64,000 bases of DNA, taken from positions 1-64,000 of the forward strand of contig JAFGCU010000026.1 in assembly GCA_016932475.1 (NCBI GenBank), written 5' to 3'. The stretch's first letter is position 1; each line of letters starts with the position of its first letter. The DNA is from Anaerolineales bacterium (GTDB taxonomy: Bacteria > Chloroflexota > Anaerolineae > Anaerolineales > RBG-16-64-43). The position numbers were made by a program, and so were the translations under genes. This document shows, piece after piece, positions 26,111-35,624 of the stretch. The notes beneath the pieces were generated by a model, which ran no database searches, was not told the origin of the DNA, and saw only the letters and a list, made by a program, of their open reading frames with translations.

Positions 26111-27283
26111 TTACGCCGGTCCGAGTTCCCGGAAGTAGACGCGGTGGTTTTTATGCGGTGTGCCGCCCATATTCAGCAGGTCGGCGCGCATTTCCTTCGT
26201 GGTTTCCGCCACCTGGCACATCTCCCCATACTTGAATTGCCGGTGACGGCTGTTGAGGGTTTTTTCCAGTTCCGTATAAAGCAGAACGTTGCCGCCGAGT
26301 CCCCGGTACTCCGGGAGAATGCCCGCTCCGTTGACGGCCATCCAGTCCGTGCGGTTGACCTCGCGGAGGATGTCGATCAGCGCCCGCGGAGAGGGAATGG
26401 GATCCAAAAAGGAAAACGGGGGAATGTATCCCCGGATGCGCTGCAGTGCGGCGGACACATCGGGAAAAGCGATCACAAATCCGACCACATCTTCACCATG
26501 GGCAATGATTTTCATGAAATCGTAGTTGATTAATTGCGTGATATTGTCGACGACGAAAGTCACTTCATGATCCGAAAGCGGGTAATATTCCCAGTTCTTT
26601 ACGAAAGTCTTGTTGTACGTGGCGATGAATTTCGGGATCCAGACCATCATATCTTTGTTGGATTTAAATTGCAGCACGCGGAACGTGCCGCGTTTCTGAA
26701 CCCTTTCCGCCAAACGGTAGACGCGCTCCGGAAAGGTGAACTTCTCGCGCGGGATGGCGCAGGTGATGAAATCCACTTCCTTGCGGAACCCAAGGGCTTC
26801 CACCAGGCGGGGGTAATAGGCGTGATTGTAGGCCATCATCATCATCGTCTGGCGGTGTTCAAACCCGTCCACCAGCATGCCGTAGCCATCGAGCGGGCCG
26901 AAGCCCTTCGGGCCGAGAATGCCGTTCAACCCCCGTGCGCGCGCCCAGGCAAAGGCGGTTTCGAAGAGCGCGCCCGCCACCTGCGGGTCGTCGATGGATT
27001 CGAACAGGAAGAAGGAAGCCACCTTGCGGTCGTGATACTTGTTGTAGGGTTTGTTTTCCAGGACGGCGATCCGCCCTGCGTCCGCCCCGTCCTTCACGGC
27101 GATGAAGAAGTCCGCGTCGGAATGTTCGTAGAAGGGATGCTTCCTCCGGTCGAGCTGCAGGGATAGGTCGCCCCACATCGGGGGCACCCATTGGGGATTT
27201 CCGGAAAAAATCGGAAACGGGATCCTGAAGAACCGGATCACATCCGGGCGTTTGCGGGTGTCGATTGGTTCGATCTTTATCAA
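26111..27283 (-). CDS. GNAT-like protein, paralogue 2
   Basis: The 390-residue protein contains a stretch PEYRGLGGNVLL near the C-terminus that resembles the acetyl-CoA pyrophosphate loop of GNAT acetyltransferases. An N-terminal half with PFYEHSDADFFIAVKDG and GPKGFGPLDGYGMLVDGFEHR is shared with the next gene. I read TTG at 27281-27283 as the start: AAGGAG precedes it, and the paralogue starts at the matching residue. An ATG at 27325 would add 14 residues without a ribosome site. The substrate is unknown. It lies 90 bases downstream of its paralogue, evidently by tandem duplication. Confidence 0.65.
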   Translation of the reverse strand: MIKIEPIDTRKRPDVIRFFRIPFPIFSGNPQWVPPMWGDLSLQLDRRKHPFYEHSDADFFIAVKDGADAGRIAVLENKPYNKYHDRKVASFFLFESIDDPQVAGALFETAFAWARARGLNGILGPKGFGPLDGYGMLVDGFEHRQTMMMMAYNHAYYPRLVEALGFRKEVDFITCAIPREKFTFPERVYRLAERVQKRGTFRVLQFKSNKDMMVWIPKFIATYNKTFVKNWEYYPLSDHEVTFVVDNITQLINYDFMKIIAHGEDVVGFVIAFPDVSAALQRIRGYIPPFSFLDPIPSPRALIDILREVNRTDWMAVNGAGILPEYRGLGGNVLLYTELEKTLNSRHRQFKYGEMCQVAETTKEMRADLLNMGGTPHKNHRVYFRELGPA

Positions 27284-27372
27284 AGGATCTCTCCTTGTTG
27301 GCGAGATGGGCGCGATCCGCGGCATGCGATTTTCACGCGGCTTTCCGTCTTGCGCCTTCCAATTGTTTTTTT

Positions 27373-28536
27373 CTAAATTTTGCGGATGAACACCCGGTGG
27401 TTCTTGTGGAACGCACCGCCGAGGTTGGCGAGGTCGGAGCGCATTTCTTTTGCCGTTTCCGCCACCTGGCACAACTCGCCGAAATGGAACTGACGGAAGT
27501 GGCTGTTGATCGTTTTTTCCATCTCCGAATACATCAGCGCATTTCCGCCGACCCCCTTGAATTCGGGGAGGATCCCTCCGCCGTTTAGCGCAAGCCATTC
27601 GGTTCGCGACACCTCCCGGAGAATATCCGGAATGGCCAGGGGCGGGGGGATGCTGTCCAAAATTGGAAGGGGCGCAATGTACCCCCGGGTTCGCTGCAGC
27701 GCGGCGGAAATGTCGGGGAAGGAGAGGATAAACCCCACCACCTCATCCTTATGAGTCATGATTTTAATCAGGTCCTGATCCAGGAATTGCATGATGTTGT
27801 CGACCACGAAATTGCATTCCCAATCCGAGAGCGGGTAATATTCCCAATTCTTCACGAACGCGGCGTTATAGGCTTTGATGAACCTGGGAACCCAGTTCAA
27901 CAAATGCTTTTTATTCTTAAAGGAAAGAACCTGGAAGGTGCCGCGCCGAAGGACCCGTTCGGCGATGGAATGAACCCGTTCCGGCAGGCGGAATTGATTG
28001 CGATCCACTTTGCAGGTGATGAAATCCACTTCCTTGCGGAACCCAAGGGTTTCCATGAAACGCGGATAGAAGGCGGGATTGTAGGCCGACATCATCATCG
28101 TCTGGCGGTGTTCGAATCCGTCTATCAGCATCCCGTAACCATCCAGGGGGCCGAACCCCTTCGGGCCCATGACCGTATCCAATCCGCGTTTGCGAGCCCA
28201 CTCAAACACGCGCTCGAAGAGGGCGCTTGCAACCTCGAAATCGTCGATACACTCAAACAGGAAGAACGATGCCGCCTTGCGGTCGTGATACTTGTTATAC
28301 GGTTTGTTTTCCAGCGCCGCGATGCGGCCTGCATCACGGCCGTCCTTCACGGCGATGAAGAAATCCGCATCGGAATGCTCATAGAACGGGTGCTTCTTTC
28401 GATTAAGCTGCATCGAAAGGTCCGACCAAAGCGGCGGCACCCAGAGTTTGGAATCGGCGTACAGCGGAAAGGGTATTTTATAGAAGCGGATGACGTCGGA
28501 GCGCTTGTTGCTGTCGATCTGCTCGATTTGGAGCAT
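27373..28536 (-). CDS. GNAT-like protein, paralogue 1
   Basis: The 387-residue protein aligns with its downstream neighbour over the whole length, sharing for example KPYNKYHDRK, GFRKEVDFITC, FVKNWEYYPLSD and SAALQRTRGYI. The GNAT-style loop is PEFKGVGGNALM. Both proteins lack signal peptides and membrane segments and should be cytoplasmic. AAGGAG lies eight bases before the ATG. Fixed aromatic and basic residues in both copies suggest conserved catalysis, but I cannot name the acceptor. The call to the acetyltransferase superfamily is an inference from the loop and fold pattern. Confidence 0.65.
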   Translation of the reverse strand: MLQIEQIDSNKRSDVIRFYKIPFPLYADSKLWVPPLWSDLSMQLNRKKHPFYEHSDADFFIAVKDGRDAGRIAALENKPYNKYHDRKAASFFLFECIDDFEVASALFERVFEWARKRGLDTVMGPKGFGPLDGYGMLIDGFEHRQTMMMSAYNPAFYPRFMETLGFRKEVDFITCKVDRNQFRLPERVHSIAERVLRRGTFQVLSFKNKKHLLNWVPRFIKAYNAAFVKNWEYYPLSDWECNFVVDNIMQFLDQDLIKIMTHKDEVVGFILSFPDISAALQRTRGYIAPLPILDSIPPPLAIPDILREVSRTEWLALNGGGILPEFKGVGGNALMYSEMEKTINSHFRQFHFGELCQVAETAKEMRSDLANLGGAFHKNHRVFIRKI

Positions 28537-28667
28537 GGGGTACTCCTTTTCGCTACAGGATGGGTCTGCCGCCGGTCGCGATCCATTCGGCCGGCCGGGA
28601 TGCAGCTTCGCGATGGGAGGCGTGACGGTTCGTACAGCGACCGTCGTTCCCGCGCCCGCCCTCGCGG

Positions 28668-29021
28668 CGCATCCCGGCGCGCAAATGGTTTGCGAGCCGG
28701 GATGATTGCGGAGCGTGGGTGTACTCAGCGGGAATCCGGCGGGATTATTTACCCGGATGCCGCGTCAAGCGCACGGGAATAACGATCCTTTCAGTGTTCC
28801 TCATTCCCGCATATGCGCGTCGGGAATCCATTCGGATTCATTCCTGGATGGGCGCCGAAAGCATCCCGCTTCCCGGAAAGAGGCGCAAGGCAGATTCATC
28901 CATCCTGGGGCTCGGAAAAATGCTGCGAGCCGGGGCGCTCCCCCCGAACCGCGAATTCTGCGCATCGGAAAATCGCCGATGATCATCGCTCGGGGGCCGG
29001 GCGCGCGGGCATGACGATCGC
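28668..29021. repeat. cluster of dispersed palindromic repeats
   Basis: The 519-base gap 28537-29056 holds no gene. It has a palindrome ATCCCGGC...GAGCCGGGAT with a conserved flank at 28668-28731, an ATTCCCGC/GTCGGGAAT palindrome at about 28805-28830, and at 28979-29019 an inverted copy of the sequence found at about 36410-36450. The 28668-28731 element matches 36478-36542 at roughly 50 of 64 positions by eye. They look like REP/MITE-type non-coding repeats. Confidence 0.6.
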
Positions 29022-29056
29022 TCGCGGTTGGCGGGCTTCGATTTTTCCGGCGCGCT

Positions 29057-30457
29057 TTATAGATGTATGTAACCGCCGTCCAATCCGTGCGCCGCTTCCA
29101 TCAGCACCTCGCTCAGAGTCGGATGGGCGTGCACGTTTCGCGCGATTGCTTCGATCCCGAGGCCGGCCTGACGGGCGAGTGTGAGTTCCGGCAGAAGCTC
29201 GGTTACTTCCGGGCCGACCAGATGCGCCCCGAGGAGCCTCCCGCTTTCGTCGGCGATCAGTTTAGCCCAGCCGCCGTATTCCCCGAGGCCGAGCGCCTTG
29301 CCGTTGGCCTGAAACGGGAATCGCACGGTACGGATGGAGATACCCCGCGCCGCCGCCTGGGCTTCGGTCAACCCGAAGGAGGCCACCTGCGGCCGCGAAT
29401 AAACGGCCCGCGGAAGGAATTCGTAATCCAGGACGGCGCCCTGCTTCCCGGCGATGTTCTCCGCGCAGGCCTTGCCCATCGCGGAGCCGACGTGCGCCAG
29501 CATCAGTTTTCCGGTGACGTCCCCGACCGCCCATATTCCCGGAATGCTGGTGGCCATGCGCTCGTCGACGGCGATGCGCCCTTTTTCCATTCCGACACCG
29601 AGGGTATCCAGGCCGAGGTTTTCGGAATTCGGGCGGAAGCCGACCGCCAGCAGCACCTGCCCGGCTTCGAGCGATTCTAACCCGGCGCCCGCCTGCAATT
29701 GGATTTTCACACCCTGATCCGAGATTTCGGCGGATTTCACCGTGCCGCCTGTGCGGATTTCAATCCCGCGCCGGGCGAACATCTTCGCGAGCTCCACGCT
29801 TGTTTCCTCATCTTCGAGCGGCGCGATCCGCGGCAGCATTTCCACGATCGTTACCGGGATGCCGTACGCGTTCCAGACGGTGGCGAATTCGAGCCCGATC
29901 GGACCGCCCCCGACGATGAGCGCCGAGGAGGGCGGAGTTTCCTGGAGAATGGCTTCACGATAGGTGACAATGTGCGTTCCATCCACCGTAAAACCGGGCG
30001 GGATGGCGGGACGCGCGCCGGTCGCGACGACTATATTCTTCGCCCGAAGGGAAATCTCGCTTGAGCCGTCCGCGGGCGTGAGCATCACGGCGCCCGGTTC
30101 GGGGATCCGGGCGGCGCCGCGCAGGATGTCGACGGCGTTCTTCTTGAGAAGTAATTCCACACCCTTGACCATCCTGCCCGACACCCGGCGCGACCTCCTG
30201 ACGGCGGCGGCGTATTCCGCGCGCACTTCGCCGGCCTCAAAGCCGAACTCCCCGCCGCCGGTTTTCAGGGTGTGGATGACTTCCGCGTTGCGCAGGAGGG
30301 CTTTCGAGGGGATGCAGCCGACGTTAAGACAGACGCCGCCGAGGAATTCTTTTTCGGCCACAGCCGTTTTCAACCCCAGCTGGGCGGCCCGGATGGCGCA
30401 GACGTACCCGGCAGGGCCGGCGCCGATGACAATGACATCGTACGGGGAAACAGGCAC
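29057..30457 (-). CDS. lpdA: dihydrolipoamide dehydrogenase
   Basis: The 466-residue flavoprotein has the FAD motif VIGAGPAGYV and the redox disulfide GGVCLNVGC (Cys43, Cys48). The NAD motif VGGGPIGLEFATVW and the FAD-binding GIWAVGDVTG follow. The interface dyad is HAHPTLSEVLMEA (His and Glu). It reoxidises dihydrolipoyl groups in 2-oxoacid dehydrogenase complexes or the glycine cleavage system. No E1, E2 or gcv genes adjoin it. GTG at 30455-30457 is chosen over an in-frame ATG at 30541, because GGAG precedes it and the protein then begins right at the FAD motif. Confidence 0.93.
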   Translation of the reverse strand: MPVSPYDVIVIGAGPAGYVCAIRAAQLGLKTAVAEKEFLGGVCLNVGCIPSKALLRNAEVIHTLKTGGGEFGFEAGEVRAEYAAAVRRSRRVSGRMVKGVELLLKKNAVDILRGAARIPEPGAVMLTPADGSSEISLRAKNIVVATGARPAIPPGFTVDGTHIVTYREAILQETPPSSALIVGGGPIGLEFATVWNAYGIPVTIVEMLPRIAPLEDEETSVELAKMFARRGIEIRTGGTVKSAEISDQGVKIQLQAGAGLESLEAGQVLLAVGFRPNSENLGLDTLGVGMEKGRIAVDERMATSIPGIWAVGDVTGKLMLAHVGSAMGKACAENIAGKQGAVLDYEFLPRAVYSRPQVASFGLTEAQAAARGISIRTVRFPFQANGKALGLGEYGGWAKLIADESGRLLGAHLVGPEVTELLPELTLARQAGLGIEAIARNVHAHPTLSEVLMEAAHGLDGGYIHL

Positions 30458-30572
30458 ATGATCTCCTTTTTCGACGGAGAAATGTGAAGGGTACCGCCCC
30501 GGTTTAGCGCCGGAGCCGTTCCGGCGGCGGCGCGAACGCACAGCTTTGGGGAGATGCCAAGGTTGGTGGGAT

Positions 30573-30578
30573 TATAAT
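30573..30578 (+). promoter_or_regulatory. -10 element of nfeD-surE
   Basis: A perfect TATAAT sits 17 bases before the ATG at 30595, with GAGG between them. The transcript leader would be about ten bases. Confidence 0.45.
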
Positions 30579-30594
30579 TCCAAACGAGGTCCCC

Positions 30595-31896
30595 ATGCGC
30601 AAGAAAATCCTGCTGACCCTGCTCCTGATGGTTTTCCTTTCCCCGGGGAACGCCAGCGCCGCGGCGACCACGCGCGTGCTCTGGCTGACGGGCGACGGCG
30701 CGGTTTCCACCGTGATGACCGAATATGTCGAACGCGGAGTGGAACAGGCCGGGCGCGACGGGTATGCGCTGATCGTCCTGCAGCTCAACACACCCGGCGG
30801 CCAGATCGACCTGATGGAGCGGATCGTCACCGCCCTGAGGGAAAGCCCCGTTCCGGTGGTGGTCTATGTGGCGCCGCGCGGCGCGATGGCCGGGAGCGCC
30901 GGGACTCTGATCACGCTGGCCGGACACATCGCGGCGATGGCGCCCGAAACGGCGATCGGCGCCGCCAGCCCGGTCGGGTCGCAGGGCGAGGACCTGAATG
31001 AGACGCTGGCCGCCAAGGAAAAGGAAATTCTCAGCGCCCTGGTGCGGGCGCTCACCGAGCGCCGGGGCGCGGAAGCGGTGGCGCTCGCCGAGAGCATGAT
31101 CCAGAACGCCAAGGCGGTTTCTTCCAGCGAGGCCCTGGAAGCCGGGCTGATCGACATCATCGCCGAGAGCAGGGAAGACCTGCTCCGCCAACTGGACGGG
31201 AGAACAGTCCGCCTGGCGGGCGGCGAGGCGACCCTGCGCACCGGGTTCGCCGCGGTCGACGAATTGGACCTCAGCATTATCGAGATCCTGCTCGGCGTCC
31301 TCACCAATCCCAACATCGTCTTCATCCTGCTGGCGATCGGCGTCCAGGCAATCCTGATCGAACTTTCATCTCCCGGCGGCTGGGTGGCGGGTTTCATTGG
31401 GGCGGTGTGCCTGGCGCTGGCCTTTTACGGAATGGGATTGCTTACCGTCAATTGGCTGGGGCTGGCGTTCATTGTCCTGGCGTTCATCCTCTTTTTTATG
31501 GAATTCCAGACACCCACCCACGGCGCATTGACCGCCGCGGGAGCTGCCTCGTTTATCGCCGGCGCGCTGATCCTGTTCAATTCGCCCGTGACGCCGGAAT
31601 TTCAACGCGTTTCCGTGCCGCTGGTTATCGGGACCGGGGTTTCGCTGGCGGTGGTGTTTTCGGTGGTCATCGGATTGGCGCTCCGCACCCGGCGGCTGCC
31701 GCCGGCGATGGGCATTGCGGCGCTGGTCGGAAAGCCGGGCGAAGTGCGCGAGGCGCTGGAACCGAAGGGGACGGTGCAGGCGGAAGGGGAACTATGGAGC
31801 GCCGAGAGCGAGGATGGAACGATGCTTGCGGCGGGTGAACGCGTGGAGATTGTCCGGATCGAAGGCCTGCGGTTGATCGTGCGGAAGAACCTGTGA
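30595..31896 (+). CDS. NfeD-family membrane serine protease
   Basis: The 433-residue protein has a signal sequence (LLTLLLMVFLSPGNASA) and then a ClpP-like protease domain: LQLNTPGGQID, VVYVAPRGAMAGSAGTLI with the probable Ser, and later the Lys of QNAKAVSS. Four membrane helices lie at about residues 240-375, and a C-terminal soluble OB-fold NfeD domain (VGKPGEVREALEPKGTVQAEG) follows. Long NfeD proteins usually work with stomatin/SPFH partners in membrane quality control; none is seen nearby. The gene overlaps surE by four bases. Confidence 0.88.
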   Translation: MRKKILLTLLLMVFLSPGNASAAATTRVLWLTGDGAVSTVMTEYVERGVEQAGRDGYALIVLQLNTPGGQIDLMERIVTALRESPVPVVVYVAPRGAMAGSAGTLITLAGHIAAMAPETAIGAASPVGSQGEDLNETLAAKEKEILSALVRALTERRGAEAVALAESMIQNAKAVSSSEALEAGLIDIIAESREDLLRQLDGRTVRLAGGEATLRTGFAAVDELDLSIIEILLGVLTNPNIVFILLAIGVQAILIELSSPGGWVAGFIGAVCLALAFYGMGLLTVNWLGLAFIVLAFILFFMEFQTPTHGALTAAGAASFIAGALILFNSPVTPEFQRVSVPLVIGTGVSLAVVFSVVIGLALRTRRLPPAMGIAALVGKPGEVREALEPKGTVQAEGELWSAESEDGTMLAAGERVEIVRIEGLRLIVRKNL

Positions 31897-32711
31897 ATCG
31901 TCCCGCGATCCTGCTGACCAACGACGACGGCATCGAAAGCCGCGGGTTATGGGCGGCCGCGGAGGCCCTGACCCAGGTCGGCGAGGTGACGGTTGTCGCG
32001 CCCAGCCGGCAATGGTCGGGCGCCGGGCGGAGTTTCCCGCGGCATTCGACGGGCAGGATCGAGACTCTGAAGAAAACCTTCGGCGGCGCGGACCGCACGG
32101 CGTATTCCGTCGACGGGTCCCCCGCCCAATCCGTGTTGTTCGCATTGTTTGAAATCCTGCCGGTCCCGCCGGACCTTGTGGTGGCGGGAATCAATTTCGG
32201 GGAAAACGTCGGATACGGGATTACCATCTCCGGCACGGTGGGCGCCGTGCTCGAGGCGGCGGCTAGCGGCTTACGGGCGCTGGCGGTTTCGCAGGAAACG
32301 CCCGCGGATATGAAGGAAGATCTTGCCTGCGAGGTGGATTTTTCGGCCGCCGCATACTTCACCAGGCTGTTCGCGGAAAAGACTCTCACGCGGCCGGCCC
32401 AAAAAGATGTGGCGGCGCTTAAAGTGGATGTGCCGCTCGGCGCCGCGCCGGATACGCCGTGGACCCTGACCCGGCTTTCCCGCACCCGGTATTATGAGCC
32501 GGTGCCCCCCGTCCGCATTTCGGTTTCCGACCCGGTGCAGATCCCATTCCGCATCCGGTTCGATTACCACGGGGAGGAACCGGGTTCCGATGTGTTTGCG
32601 CTGCACGTCGAAAAAAAGGTTTCCGTGACGCCGCTCAGCCTAGACCTCACCGCCCGGGCGGACTTTTCGGAAGTGGAATCCGTCCTGCGCCAATCGGGCG
32701 CGGGCGGTTGA
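31893..32711 (+). CDS. surE: 5'-nucleotidase SurE
   Basis: The 272-residue SurE starts at GTG (overlapping the nfeD stop as GTGA). It carries the metal site LLTNDDGIESRG (Asp11, Asp12), APSRQWSGAG and the conserved GINFGENVGYGITISGTVGAVLEA. The family dephosphorylates nucleoside 5'- and 3'-monophosphates and short polyphosphate, often in stationary phase. The length is normal. Coupling to the nfeD gene is by layout only and has no known functional basis. Confidence 0.93.
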   Translation: MNRPAILLTNDDGIESRGLWAAAEALTQVGEVTVVAPSRQWSGAGRSFPRHSTGRIETLKKTFGGADRTAYSVDGSPAQSVLFALFEILPVPPDLVVAGINFGENVGYGITISGTVGAVLEAAASGLRALAVSQETPADMKEDLACEVDFSAAAYFTRLFAEKTLTRPAQKDVAALKVDVPLGAAPDTPWTLTRLSRTRYYEPVPPVRISVSDPVQIPFRIRFDYHGEEPGSDVFALHVEKKVSVTPLSLDLTARADFSEVESVLRQSGAGG

Positions 32712-32755
32712 ATACGCGTTCCGCCGATTTATATCGCGATGGAAGGAGCCTTGCC

Positions 32756-33922
32756 ATGCCGAGTACAGTATTTTGGGGATCCCCCCGCCAGACGGTGATC
32801 GGACCCGAAGAGACGCTACCCGCCAAACTGGATCTGATCCTGCAGAAGTTGAACCTGCGTGAACGGGTGAAGGGCGAGACGGTGGCGATCAAGATGCACA
32901 CCGGCAACAACATCATCACCTCGACCATCCACCCCGTCTTCGTGCGCAAAGTGGTGAAAGCGGTCAAGGAGGGAGGGGGCAAGCCGTTCGTTACGGACCT
33001 CAACTGGGACGCGGCCGGGGCGGAGGAGCGCGGCTATTCCTCCGAGACGATCGGTTGCCCGGTCTATCCGGCGTCCGGGCCGGAGGAAAAATATTTCTAC
33101 ACCCACAAGCGCGATTTCAAGAACATGAAGGAATGGAAGGTGGCCGGGCTGATCCAGGATGCGACCTTCCTGATCAATCTCTCGCACATCAAAGGCCACC
33201 CCTCCTGCGGGTTCGGTGGCGCGTTTAAGAACATCGCGCTCGGGTGCATGGTCGGCGAGACGCGCAGCGCCATGCACGATACGGTGCACTTCGATAAATA
33301 CTGGTTCGCCGACAAGTGCCCGGACGAGGCGGTGCGGAAGAAAATCATCGATTCGTGCCCGGTCGGCGCGCTGGTGGTGGACCGCAAGGATCCGCGTGAG
33401 CTGCACCTGCACACCGAGCCGTGCATGCAATGCGGCCGCTGCCTGAAGGTGGCTCCGGCCGGATCGCTTAAAATCGATCCGGTGAATTTCCTCGCTTTTC
33501 AAGAAGCCTGCGCGATCAGCACCGCGATCACCCTCTCGACCTTCGCCCCGGGCAAAGTGACCTACATCAGCCTGGCGACGCAGATGACCCCGGTCTGCGA
33601 CTGCTTCGGGTTCACGGGCATGTCGATCCTTCCGGATGCGGGGATTTTCGGATCGGACGACATCGTCGCGATCGACCGCGCGGCGCTGGATTGCGTCGCC
33701 AAACTGAAATTGATCGACGAAAACATGACCGCCTCCCTGCGAAAATTCCTGTGGCCGGACGGACACCCCTTCACGCGGATGCACGGTCCGATGAAGGATC
33801 CCTACAAGGTGACGGAGTACGGGGAGGCGCTCGGGCTGGGGTCCCGGAACTACGAGCTGGTCGACGTGCTGCCGGTGGACGAAAACGCACCGCCGAGCCG
33901 CTGGTTCATATCCGCGTCATAG
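32756..33922 (+). CDS. DUF362 iron-sulfur-type protein
   Basis: The 388-residue protein has the DUF362 core (VAIKMHTGNN, TDLNWDAAGAEERGY, LINLSHIKGHPSCGFGGAFKNIALGC). A ferredoxin-like insert at about residues 222-238 reads CMQCGRCLKVAPAG, so three cysteines of a 4Fe-4S motif are present and the usual fourth before Pro is Ala. Other Cys residues (DSCPVGAL, PVCDCFG) may complete the cluster. DUF362 proteins are thought to bind Fe-S clusters in redox or cofactor chemistry; the reaction is unknown. The start at 32756 follows GGAAGGAG. Lys/His-rich and Cys-rich character fits a cytoplasmic redox protein. Confidence 0.82.
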   Translation: MPSTVFWGSPRQTVIGPEETLPAKLDLILQKLNLRERVKGETVAIKMHTGNNIITSTIHPVFVRKVVKAVKEGGGKPFVTDLNWDAAGAEERGYSSETIGCPVYPASGPEEKYFYTHKRDFKNMKEWKVAGLIQDATFLINLSHIKGHPSCGFGGAFKNIALGCMVGETRSAMHDTVHFDKYWFADKCPDEAVRKKIIDSCPVGALVVDRKDPRELHLHTEPCMQCGRCLKVAPAGSLKIDPVNFLAFQEACAISTAITLSTFAPGKVTYISLATQMTPVCDCFGFTGMSILPDAGIFGSDDIVAIDRAALDCVAKLKLIDENMTASLRKFLWPDGHPFTRMHGPMKDPYKVTEYGEALGLGSRNYELVDVLPVDENAPPSRWFISAS

Positions 33923-33931
33923 ACTCAAGTT

Positions 33932-33964
33932 GTTGCGGCCGCGATCGCCGATCGCGGCCGCAAC
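33932..33964. terminator. perfect GC-rich palindrome after the DUF362 gene
   Basis: Sixteen-base arms around a single central base (GTTGCGGCCGCGATCG and its complement) form a very stable hairpin 9 bases after the stop codon. There is no T tract. It is probably a Rho-independent-like end or mRNA stabiliser. Confidence 0.5.
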
Positions 33965-34004
33965 ATAGAATAATCGCGGATGCAAAGGCCAGTTGGAAGG
34001 ATCG

Positions 34005-34598
34005 ATGAAGACGAGAATCCCGCATTTGTTCACACTGCCTGAAAAACCGGGTGAGCGGCGGATCGCGATGCTGGTGATCCTCACCTGCGCGGCGATCGTG
34101 CTGGGCGCCCTGGCACTGATCCTCGCCTGGATCGCATCCGGCGATCTGGAGCTGGAAACGGTCGCGGCGGCGGGGATTTTGTTCCTGATCCTGGCCGGCC
34201 TCGGATTGCTTTCCCTGCGCGGAGGCGGGCGGGCGGCGCTGGTAATCCTTGCGGTACTCCTCTTTTTACTGACGGCCGCGGATCTTACCGAATATGGTCT
34301 TCATACCTCGATGGCGTCGGCCTTCCTGATCCCGATCCTGCTGATCGCGTGCGGCCTGGGAATGCGCGCGGGGATCGGTGCGGCTCTCGTTTGCGCGGCG
34401 TATGGATGGCTGCTGGCGGCGGCGGAGAATGCCGGCTGGATCGCCGTTCCCTATCCGGTGGATATCTCTCACCTCACCTTTGATGCGCCGGCGCTGACCG
34501 TCATCTATCTGCTGTGCGCCGTAATCGCCGGGTATGGCGCCGGAAGCCCGCATGGACAGGATTCCGGCAAACGGCAAAAGGCCGGGGGGATTTTATGA
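34005..34598 (+). CDS. integral membrane protein, unknown
   Basis: The 197-residue protein has about six hydrophobic helices, a basic short N-terminus (MKTRIPHLFTLPEKPGERR) and a basic C-terminal tail. The layout resembles the MASE-type membrane sensor part of signalling proteins, but no output domain follows. GGAAGG precedes the ATG at 34005, and the stop overlaps the corA start (ATGA), so it is translated together with the transporter. No function can be assigned. Confidence 0.7.
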   Translation: MKTRIPHLFTLPEKPGERRIAMLVILTCAAIVLGALALILAWIASGDLELETVAAAGILFLILAGLGLLSLRGGGRAALVILAVLLFLLTAADLTEYGLHTSMASAFLIPILLIACGLGMRAGIGAALVCAAYGWLLAAAENAGWIAVPYPVDISHLTFDAPALTVIYLLCAVIAGYGAGSPHGQDSGKRQKAGGIL

Positions 34599-35584
34599 TC
34601 CGAACGCTGTACCGCACGCCCGACGGAAAAACGCGGACCGATCTTGCGCTCGCGGATATTCCCGCCGCGCTCAAGGAACCGGGCGGATTGTTATGGGTGG
34701 ATTTCGAGAACAATCCGCCGCAGGAGGACGAACCGATCCTTCTTCACACGTTCGGGTTCCATCCGCTGGCGGTGGACGACGCGCTGCAGGAATCGCATGC
34801 GCCCAAGGTGGACGATTGGGACGATTACCTGTACCTCGTCCTGCATGCCATCGCTTTCGGCCGTGGCGACGGCGAAAAGCTGGAAACGATCGAACTGGAC
34901 GTGTTCCTGGGGAAAAAATACATCGTCACACACCACGATCAACCAATACCGGCCGTGAACCACGTCTGGGATGCATGCCAACGGGACGAACGGTACCCCA
35001 GCCGGGGAACCGATCACATCCTCTACCGGATCATCGACGATATGGTGGCGGCGTACATGCCGGTGGTCGAAGAGGTCGACGAAGCTATCGAAGCATTGGA
35101 GGACCAGATTTTCGACCATCCGACTCCGGCCAACCTTGCCGAACTCTTCCAGCTCAAGCGGTCGCTGCTGCAATTACGGCGGATCATCGCCCCCCAGCGC
35201 GAAGTGCTCAATAAGCTCGCCCGCGACGACTACCCGGTGATCGACGCCAAGGATCGGGTCTTCTTCCGCGACATCTACGACCACCTGGTGCGCCTTCACG
35301 ACATCAACGAAAGCATGCGCGATCTGGTCGGCGGCGCGATGGACACCTACCTCTCGGTGATCAACAACCGGATGAACGACATCATGAAGACTCTTACGGT
35401 GATCACCACCCTATTCATGCCGCTTTCCTTTCTCACCGGCTTCTTCGGCATGAATTTCTTTTCGCCCGTCGCGCAACCTCTGCAAAGCTGGACCACGCTG
35501 GCCGCGTTCGGATTGACCCTTGCCGTGATGATCGGCACGCCGGTGGCGATGATCTTCTGGCTGAGAAAAAGGGGATGGATGTAA
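34595..35584 (+). CDS. CorA-type divalent metal transporter
   Basis: The 329-residue protein has a cytoplasmic alpha/beta domain (about 1-160), a long stalk helix and two C-terminal membrane helices. The diagnostic FFGMNFF (GMN) loop lies at the end of TM1 near residue 287. CorA proteins form pentameric Mg2+, Co2+ or Zn2+ channels. The start at 34595 overlaps the upstream membrane-protein gene. The tail ends in basic residues (WLRKRGWM), as usual. Ion specificity is not readable. Confidence 0.92.
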   Translation: MIRTLYRTPDGKTRTDLALADIPAALKEPGGLLWVDFENNPPQEDEPILLHTFGFHPLAVDDALQESHAPKVDDWDDYLYLVLHAIAFGRGDGEKLETIELDVFLGKKYIVTHHDQPIPAVNHVWDACQRDERYPSRGTDHILYRIIDDMVAAYMPVVEEVDEAIEALEDQIFDHPTPANLAELFQLKRSLLQLRRIIAPQREVLNKLARDDYPVIDAKDRVFFRDIYDHLVRLHDINESMRDLVGGAMDTYLSVINNRMNDIMKTLTVITTLFMPLSFLTGFFGMNFFSPVAQPLQSWTTLAAFGLTLAVMIGTPVAMIFWLRKRGWM

Positions 35585-35624
35585 CCGGGATCAACCGGGG
35601 CGGCCGCATCCCGGCAATCGCGGC

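Noticed and set aside
27284..27598. N-terminal extension of the second acetyltransferase-like gene
   Set aside because: It overlaps the preceding gene by more than 200 bases. A TTG with AAGGAG at 27283 aligns with the paralogue's start.
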